This document shows positions 58,568-64,000 of a stretch of DNA of 64,000 nt, in pieces. The first letter of the stretch is position 1. Each line of letters begins with the position of its first letter. The DNA is from Vibrio sp. LaRot3 (GTDB lineage Bacteria; Pseudomonadota; Gammaproteobacteria; Enterobacterales; Vibrionaceae): NCBI RefSeq assembly GCF_027587025.1, contig NZ_JAPPTI010000010.1, positions 62,001-126,000 on the forward strand, read 5' to 3'. A program made the translations under genes and the position numbers. Under the pieces are notes generated by a model. It searched no databases. It was not told the DNA's origin and saw nothing but the letters and a program-made list of their open reading frames with translations.

Positions 58568-59890
58568 ATGAAGCTTTATGACATGGTATTAACTTTCGTC
58601 GAAAAGCATATTGCACCACTCGCGGTTAAAGTGGGTAACCAACCCCATGTTCGCGCGATGCGTGACGGATTTATTGTGGCAATGCCATTTATTATCGTGG
58701 GTAGTTTTCTACTCATTTTCCGTTTTCCTCCATTCTCACCAGAGACCAAAATGGGCTTTGCGCGAGCTTGGTTAGATGCAGCGGAAAAATACGACCAAAT
58801 CATTATGATGCCATTTAATATGACGATGGGCATAATGACGGTGTTTGTCACCATCGGTGTGGGTTATAGCTTAGCTAAAGCGCACAAGATGGATGGTATT
58901 ACAAGTGCGGCACTATCGTTGATGAGCTTCTTGCTTATTGCTGCGCCATTAACCGACGGTGGGTTACCAGCAGGAAACCTAGGTGGTACAGCCGTATTTA
59001 CTGGTGTGTTTAGTGCTTTCTTCTCTGTAGAGCTTTATCGCTTTATGAAAAAGCACAACATCACGATTCGTATGCCAGATCAGGTTCCACCGGCGATTGC
59101 GCGTTCGTTTGAAGTTCTTCTGCCAGTATTGGCCGTGCTGTTAACACTTTACCCGTTCAGTGTTTGGGTTCAAATCCAGTTTGATATGCTGATTCCTGAA
59201 CTGATTCTTGAAGCGTTTAAACCTCTAGTTAGTGCTTCTAACTCTCTGCCTGCCATCCTTGGTGCATTGATCCTTTGTCAATTGCTTTGGTTCGCGGGTA
59301 TCCATGGTGCAGCTATTGTTGTTGGCCTAATGTCGCCATTCCTACTGTCTAACTTAAGTGTCAACATCGAAGCATATGTTGCAGGTGAGCCAATTCCAAA
59401 CGTATTCACTCAGCCGTTCTGGGATTTCTACATCTTCTTAGGTGGTTCTGGTGCAACACTCGCGTTGGTTATTTTGATGGCATTTAGCCGCTCTGCTCAC
59501 CTTAAGAGTATTGGCCGCATGAGTATCGTTCCTGGCTTCTTCCAAATTAACGAGCCAGTTATCTTCGGTACGCCAATGGTTCTTAACCCAACGTTGTTCC
59601 TACCATTTGTGTTAGTGCCTTGTATTAACGCGACTATTGCTTACTTCGCTGTTCACTCAGGACTAGTGGGTATGGGTGTTGCAACTACACCATGGACAAC
59701 GCCAGCGATTATCGGCGCATCTTGGGGTAGTGGTTGGACTCTAGCACCTGTGCTGTTAGTGGTTGCTTTATTAATTCTCGATCTCTTCTTGTACCTACCT
59801 TTCTTCAAGATGTTCGAAAAAGAAGTACTTGCAGGTCAAGATGCGACAGAAGAAGAAAAACAAGCCGAGCCAGAATTGGCAAAAGCTTAA
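58568..59890 (+). CDS. chbC: PTS chitobiose/cellobiose-type IIC permease
   Basis: 440 residues from the ATG at 58568, nine bases behind AAGG; the frame has an ATG three codons earlier which overlaps the ribosome-binding site. PTS lactose/cellobiose EIIC: about ten helices, with PHVRAMRDGFIVAMPFIIVGS, FAGIHGAAIVVGLMSP and the sugar-binding loop FFQINEPVIFGTPMVLNP. Moves the disaccharide in and phosphorylates it with IIB. Confidence 0.96.
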   Translation: MKLYDMVLTFVEKHIAPLAVKVGNQPHVRAMRDGFIVAMPFIIVGSFLLIFRFPPFSPETKMGFARAWLDAAEKYDQIIMMPFNMTMGIMTVFVTIGVGYSLAKAHKMDGITSAALSLMSFLLIAAPLTDGGLPAGNLGGTAVFTGVFSAFFSVELYRFMKKHNITIRMPDQVPPAIARSFEVLLPVLAVLLTLYPFSVWVQIQFDMLIPELILEAFKPLVSASNSLPAILGALILCQLLWFAGIHGAAIVVGLMSPFLLSNLSVNIEAYVAGEPIPNVFTQPFWDFYIFLGGSGATLALVILMAFSRSAHLKSIGRMSIVPGFFQINEPVIFGTPMVLNPTLFLPFVLVPCINATIAYFAVHSGLVGMGVATTPWTTPAIIGASWGSGWTLAPVLLVVALLILDLFLYLPFFKMFEKEVLAGQDATEEEKQAEPELAKA

Positions 59891-59954
59891 GCTATTAAAT
59901 AATTTAGATTTTTAAAATAAGTAAGACGTTAGATAGTTTTTACCGGGAGGGTAT

Positions 59955-60263
59955 ATGGATCAAGAAATGGTTGTAATGGAGATTATCTGTAATGCGGGTG
60001 AAGCGCGTAGTTTAAGTTACGAGGCGTTAAAGCTGGCAAGACAGAATGATTTTGAACAAGCCCAACAAAAGCTGGCACTTGGTAAAGAGTGTCTCAATAA
60101 GGCTCACTTGATGCAGACCCAGCTCATTGAAGCAGACGAAGGCCAAGGCAAAGTGCCCATGACACTCGTTATGGTTCACGCTCAAGATCACCTTATGACA
60201 ACCATTCTTGCTCATGAAATGGCTACGGAAATCGTAGCCTTACATCAGCAGATAGTCGCTTAA
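59955..60263 (+). CDS. chbA: PTS chitobiose/cellobiose-type IIA component
   Basis: 102 residues, helical trimer. Phospho-His is in MVHAQDHLMT (His75). Receives phosphate from HPr. Starts with GGGAGGGTAT ahead. Order B-C-A here and in E. coli. Confidence 0.95.
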   Translation: MDQEMVVMEIICNAGEARSLSYEALKLARQNDFEQAQQKLALGKECLNKAHLMQTQLIEADEGQGKVPMTLVMVHAQDHLMTTILAHEMATEIVALHQQIVA

Positions 60264-60275
60264 TGGAGATTTAGT

Positions 60276-61598
60276 ATGTCAAGAGGTGCATTAAAGCTAG
60301 CCATCATTGGTGGTGGTAGTAGTTATACCCCAGAACTTATCGAAGGTGTGTTGAAACGCCGCGCGTTTCTTCCTGTTAGTGAAATTCACTTAGTGGATAT
60401 CGAAGATGGCGAAGACAAGCTCAATATCATTCATGCATTAGCAAAACGTATGGTTGAGAAAGTCGGCGCAGATATTGAAATCAAGGCCAGTTTTGACCGT
60501 CGTGAGGCGATCAAAGGCGCTGATTTTGTCATGACACAATTTCGAGTTGGTGGTTTAAAGGCCCGCGCGTGCGATGAGCGTATTCCTTTAAAGTATGACG
60601 TCATTGGCCAAGAAACAACCGGGCCTGGTGGCTTTGCGAAAGCACTACGCACCATTCCGGTTATTTTGGATATTTGTCGTGATATTGAAGAATTAGCGCC
60701 AAATGCATGGATGCTCAACTTTACTAACCCAGCAGGGCTAGTATCGGAGGCCGTGAATAAACACTCTAACGTTAAGAGCATTGGTTTATGTAATGTGCCA
60801 GTCTCTATGCAGATGATGGCAGCCGAAATGCTCGATTGTGAGCCGAATGATGTGCAGCTTGAGTTTGCAGGTTTGAACCACTTGGTTTGGGTTCACAAGG
60901 CTTGGCTCAATGGTGAAGATGTGACGGATACCGTGATCGAAAAAGTCGGTGATGGTGCCAACTTCAGCATGAAGAATATTTTCGAAGAACCGTGGGATCC
61001 CGATTTCTTGCGAGCATTAGGGGCGATTCCTTGTCCTTATCACCGTTATTTCTATCAGACGGATGCCATGCTTGAAGAAGAGAAGGAAAGCGCGGCAGAA
61101 AAGGGTACTCGAGCTGAACAAGTCATGAAAACCGAAGAGTCGTTGTTTAAGCTATATCAAGATGTGAATCTTGATGTTAAGCCTAAAGAGCTTGAGGAAC
61201 GCGGTGGTGCTTACTATTCCGATGCTTCATTGAATCTAGTTGATGCTATCTACAACAATCGCAATGGTATTCATGTAGTGAATGTGCCAAATAACGGTGC
61301 AATTAACACTCTACCGGATGATGCGGTGATTGAATGTAGCGCTGTGATAGGCAGTTGGGGAGCTAAGCCGATTGCTGTTGGTGAGCTATCACCAAACATT
61401 ACTGGTTTACTCCATCAGGTGAAATCTTATGAACAGTTGACTATTGAAGCCGCAGTTCATGGTGATTATGAAAAAGCTTTGATTGCTTTGGCAAACAACC
61501 CTCTCGTACCGGATATCAAACGCGCGAAATCGATCTTGGATGATATTTTGCGAGAGAATGCTGCGTACTTACCGCAATTCAAGCTAACGACGTTGTAG
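60276..61598 (+). CDS. chbF: 6-phospho-beta-glucosidase / diacetylchitobiose-6-phosphate hydrolase (GH4)
   Basis: 440 residues. GH4 enzymes need NAD and a divalent metal. NAD site AIIGGGSSYTPELIEGV; redox-metal Cys and His in GLCNVPVSM and CPYHRYFY; GLNHLVW and YYSDASLNLVDAI near the end. It cleaves the phospho-disaccharide made by IIBC. Could be chitobiose- or cellobiose-specific; the neighbouring deacetylase suggests chitobiose. Confidence 0.94.
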   Translation: MSRGALKLAIIGGGSSYTPELIEGVLKRRAFLPVSEIHLVDIEDGEDKLNIIHALAKRMVEKVGADIEIKASFDRREAIKGADFVMTQFRVGGLKARACDERIPLKYDVIGQETTGPGGFAKALRTIPVILDICRDIEELAPNAWMLNFTNPAGLVSEAVNKHSNVKSIGLCNVPVSMQMMAAEMLDCEPNDVQLEFAGLNHLVWVHKAWLNGEDVTDTVIEKVGDGANFSMKNIFEEPWDPDFLRALGAIPCPYHRYFYQTDAMLEEEKESAAEKGTRAEQVMKTEESLFKLYQDVNLDVKPKELEERGGAYYSDASLNLVDAIYNNRNGIHVVNVPNNGAINTLPDDAVIECSAVIGSWGAKPIAVGELSPNITGLLHQVKSYEQLTIEAAVHGDYEKALIALANNPLVPDIKRAKSILDDILRENAAYLPQFKLTTL

Positions 61599-61638
61599 TT
61601 GGCTACTCAATAAGTTTGTAATAAAAGCAGAGGAAGAG

Positions 61639-62373
61639 ATGAAAGTCATTTTTAATGCGGACGATTTTGGACTGACAGAAGGCGTAAACCAAGGGATTGT
61701 TGAGTCTTTTAGAAGTGGGGTCGTACGGTCAACAACCTTTATGGTTGGTATGCCGGGAGAGGCGCATGCGGTTAAGTTGGCTGCCGATGTGCCGGAACTC
61801 AAAATTGGGCTGCATTTGCGATTTACGGCAGGTAAGCCTTTAACTGGTCATAAATCATTGCAAGGTGATAACGGTCTCTTCCCTGCTATTCCGGGTTTTT
61901 GGCAAAAGCGGGATTTTGATCCTGTTGAAGTGTATGAGGAAGTCGTTGCTCAAGTTGAACATTACTTAGCGCTTGGGCTCAGTCTGAGTCATATCGATGG
62001 TCATCATCATTGTCACACCCACCCGCAGGTTGCGCCTATTGTTTATGAAGTCGCCCAACAATACAAAGTGCCCGTGCGAGGTATTGGCATTGCGGGGTTA
62101 GATGAACAACCATGGCGTTATGTGTTTACCTCTCAGTTTTATGACACATCTATTTCGGTTGAGCATGCTAAGCAATTGATGCTAGAGCATGCTCCTCATT
62201 GTGATGTTTTGGAGGTCATGTGCCATCCGGCTAAAGTGGATTCGCAGTTAAAGGCGATGAGTAGTTATCTAGCTCAGCGAGAGCAAGAGCTCATAACGTT
62301 AACATCACCTGAATTTATCGCGTTTCTTACTGAGCATGATATCCAAGTCACGGATTATTCCGTATTAATTTAG
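61639..62373 (+). CDS. chbG: Chitooligosaccharide deacetylase ChbG (YdjC family)
   Basis: 244 residues. FNADDFGLTEGVNQG carries the metal Asp; SHIDGHHHCHTHP the metal His residues. Removes one acetyl group from diacetylchitobiose-6-phosphate before ChbF acts and is needed for induction of chb in E. coli. Preceded by AGAGGAAGAG. Confidence 0.93.
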   Translation: MKVIFNADDFGLTEGVNQGIVESFRSGVVRSTTFMVGMPGEAHAVKLAADVPELKIGLHLRFTAGKPLTGHKSLQGDNGLFPAIPGFWQKRDFDPVEVYEEVVAQVEHYLALGLSLSHIDGHHHCHTHPQVAPIVYEVAQQYKVPVRGIGIAGLDEQPWRYVFTSQFYDTSISVEHAKQLMLEHAPHCDVLEVMCHPAKVDSQLKAMSSYLAQREQELITLTSPEFIAFLTEHDIQVTDYSVLI

Positions 62374-62399
62374 TCCTAGTATATTCCCTGTGTATCATG

Positions 62400-62452
62400 G
62401 CAGCTGTCAGTTTCATTTCCCCCTAACGTTTGGAAACTGACAGCTTTTTTCT
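62400..62452 (+). terminator. Terminator of the chb operon
   Basis: AGCTGTCAGTTTC and GAAACTGACAGCT are a perfect 13-bp stem with an 18-base loop, then TTTTTTC. Confidence 0.9.
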
Positions 62453-62459
62453 CTTTTTA

Positions 62460-62506
62460 TATACCCAAACAACTTTACGTGGCTTGCATGAGGTTGTTTG
62501 GGTATA
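62460..62506. repeat. 14-bp inverted repeat upstream of the LacI gene
   Basis: TATACCCAAACAAC (62460-62473) and GTTGTTTGGGTATA (62493-62506) are perfectly complementary around a 19-base loop. It occupies the gap between the chb terminator and the LacI gene. From memory it resembles the ATACCCAA...TTGGGTAT units scattered between Vibrio genes; I could not test copy number. Confidence 0.55.
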
Positions 62507-62527
62507 GATAAAATTAAAGAAGGTCAT

Positions 62528-63526
62528 ATGGCACGGATAAAAGATGTTGCGGCTCTCGCAGGCGTGAACCGCTCAACGGTTTCTCGAATAATCAATGGCG
62601 AGGGTAAATTCAGAGAAGAGACAAAAAAGAAAGTTGAGCAAGCCATGGCAGAGCTTAACTATCGACCAAGTGCAATTGCTCGTTCACTGGCAACATCTTC
62701 AAGTAACATGATGGGATTACTTGTTACTTACTATACAGGTGGCTTTTTTGGCTCGATGATGGAGCAAGTGCAGTCTGAGCTCGATACCCATTCTAAGTTT
62801 CTAATTACCGCGCAAGGGCATCACTCAGATGCTGGAGAGCAACAAGCGATTCAAAGATTTCATGACTTACGTTGTGATGGCTATATATTGCATAGTCGCC
62901 ATATCAGTGATGAAACTTTATGTGAGTTTGCCAAACTACATCCTCCTTTTGTCTTATTGGATCGTATAGTTCCGAGCCTAGAGGAGCGATGTATTACCTT
63001 CTCTCATCACAAGGCCAGTTCAATAGCGGTGCAGCATCTATTGGACCAAAAGCATCGATTGATTGGTTGTATAACCGGACCGACTTGCCGAGAAAATAGT
63101 TTACAACGCAAGCAAGGGTATCTTGATACCATGGCTCAAGCGGGAATTGATGTCAGTGAAAGCTGGTGTGAAGAGGGAAACTATGGCCACCAAAGTGGCT
63201 ATGAAGCAACAAAGCTTTTGCTCACTCGTCATCCTGAGCTAACCGCTATCTTCTCGTGTAGTGAAGAAATGACGGTAGGCGCGATGCAATATTTGCATGA
63301 ACATGGTATTCAAGTGCCGCAAGATATTTCAATTGTCAGCTTTGATAGCGTAGAGCGATGCTCTGAACTTTACCCTGCGGTCACGTCAGTATGCTTCCCA
63401 ATCAACGATATGGCTCAATCTGCTGTGCAAGTGTTGATGGATTTGATTGCTGGTAAAACAGTGTCAAAAGTGCACGATTTTGAGCCAAAGTTAGTGATTC
63501 GCAAAGCGGACCGTGCGCTTAGTTAA
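62528..63526 (+). CDS. LacI-family transcriptional regulator of the chb operon
   Basis: 332 residues from the ATG at 62528, behind AGAAGGTCAT; the frame extends ten codons upstream. N-terminal helix-turn-helix KDVAALAGVNRSTVSRIING, hinge YRPSAIARSLATSS, then a periplasmic-binding-like sensor (GLLVTYYTGGFFGSMMEQV, HEHGIQVPQDISIVSFDS). It takes the place of the AraC-type ChbR of E. coli. Most likely a repressor acting at the palindrome 58076-58089 with a sugar or sugar phosphate as inducer. Confidence 0.92.
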   Translation: MARIKDVAALAGVNRSTVSRIINGEGKFREETKKKVEQAMAELNYRPSAIARSLATSSSNMMGLLVTYYTGGFFGSMMEQVQSELDTHSKFLITAQGHHSDAGEQQAIQRFHDLRCDGYILHSRHISDETLCEFAKLHPPFVLLDRIVPSLEERCITFSHHKASSIAVQHLLDQKHRLIGCITGPTCRENSLQRKQGYLDTMAQAGIDVSESWCEEGNYGHQSGYEATKLLLTRHPELTAIFSCSEEMTVGAMQYLHEHGIQVPQDISIVSFDSVERCSELYPAVTSVCFPINDMAQSAVQVLMDLIAGKTVSKVHDFEPKLVIRKADRALS

Positions 63527-63597
63527 CACTAAAGTCCTAATTACATAATGTGAAACTTGTCTATTCTTTAAGTAAAACAATATATTGGAGATAGGCA

Positions 63598-64000
63598 ATG
63601 TTTCAGGTTACCCCTTACTTATTCTTTTCTGGCCGCTGTGAAGAGGCGCTTGACTTTTACTCTCGCTGCTTTGGCGGCGTGACACTGACAAAACAATACT
63701 TTAAAGATGCACCGCAGACCGTTGAAGGGGCGGACCCAAACTGGATCATGCACGCTGAGTTTGAAGCTTTTGGCATGAAACTAATGCTCTCTGACGGGAT
63801 GATGGTGCAGGAGTTAGGTGGTAACAATATTGCGCTGTCTATTGTATTGAAGGACCTTGATCAGCAGGAAAAGCTATTTGACCAACTATCGCAAGGTGGG
63901 CATGTCATGATGCCTTTGGCGGATACCTTCTGGGGCGCACGATTTGGCAAGGTTGAAGATCAATTTGGTGTTCGTTGGATGCTGCATTGTGAATTAGTGC
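63598..64000 (+). CDS. VOC-superfamily (PhnB-like) protein, 3' end beyond the window
   Basis: 134 codons are open from the ATG at 63598 (GGAGATAGGC before it) to the edge. PhnB/YjdN-type: MFQVTPYLFFSGRCEEALDF, then NWIMHAEFEAFGMKLMLSDG and a late WGARFGKVEDQFGVRWMLH. Such glyoxalase-fold proteins often act on small organic substrates; function is unknown here. It follows the LacI gene by 71 bases but is probably not part of chb. Confidence 0.85.
   Translation, partial: MFQVTPYLFFSGRCEEALDFYSRCFGGVTLTKQYFKDAPQTVEGADPNWIMHAEFEAFGMKLMLSDGMMVQELGGNNIALSIVLKDLDQQEKLFDQLSQGGHVMMPLADTFWGARFGKVEDQFGVRWMLHCELV

Noticed and set aside
1..64000. CRISPR array, prophage, integron or transposase
   Set aside because: No regularly spaced repeats or relevant proteins seen on either strand.

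Overview
The window is chromosomal DNA of a Vibrio (Gammaproteobacteria, Vibrionaceae). The species cannot be fixed from sequence alone. Reasons for the genus call: a LuxS very close to known Vibrio LuxS, the nlpD-rpoS, recA-recX-alaS-lysC-csrA and oadGAB-...-gshA-luxS neighbourhoods, a TonB2-type operon with TtpC, the PilABCD competence-type pilus locus, and a Ser/Arg tRNA array after csrA. Almost everything is core genome. I see no phage, insertion sequence, integron, CRISPR array, toxin-antitoxin pair or defence island.

Layout. (1) 1-6.0 kb: an iron-type uptake module. A TonB-dependent receptor, cut by the window edge, is divergent from a six-gene operon (DUF3450, TtpC, ExbB, ExbD, TonB, TPR protein), with a Fur-like palindrome between them. 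(2) 6-7.6 kb: an orphan TRAP substrate-binding protein and tRNA-Ile2(CAU). (3) 7.7-12.3 kb: the macromolecular synthesis operon rpsU-yqeY-dnaG-rpoD. (4) 12.6-23.1 kb: tsaD, an alpha/beta hydrolase, plsY, folB-folK-uppP, then ftsB-ispD-ispF-truD-surE-pcm-nlpD-rpoS. (5) 23.2-29.2 kb: corB and ypjD opposite to ffh and rpsP-rimM-trmD-rplS. (6) 29.3-35.3 kb: yacG-zapD-coaE and pilD-pilC-pilB-pilA, all on the minus strand. (7) 35.5-44.8 kb: mutS, then cinA/pncC, recA (with a LexA box), recX, alaS, lysC and csrA. (8) 45.0-45.8 kb: six tRNA genes (Ser, Arg, Ser, Arg, Arg, Arg). (9) 46.2-56.9 kb: the sodium-pumping oxaloacetate decarboxylase oadGAB, a quinone-oxidoreductase-like protein, a YqaA membrane protein, an M16 lipoprotein, gshA, a lysozyme-like lipoprotein and luxS. 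(10) 56.9-57.7 kb: an RDD membrane protein and tRNA-Leu(CAA). (11) 58.1-63.5 kb: a diacetylchitobiose/cellobiose-type PTS operon (IIB, IIC, IIA, GH4 glycosidase, ChbG deacetylase) with a LacI-family regulator, preceded by a CRP-like site and a perfect 14-bp palindromic operator. (12) The window ends inside a VOC-family (PhnB-like) gene.

Two arrangements deserve attention. About 12 kb (corB to pilA) lies between rpoS and mutS, genes I remember as neighbours in V. cholerae, which suggests a rearrangement. Several intergenic regions also carry strong inverted repeats that gene annotation does not explain: the uppP/ftsB gap, the rpsP promoter and leader, the lysC leader, the chbB/chbC gap, and a 14-bp inverted repeat before the LacI gene. 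I did not find a clearly new multi-gene system. The best leads are these regulatory elements and the DUF3450/TPR partners of the TonB operon.
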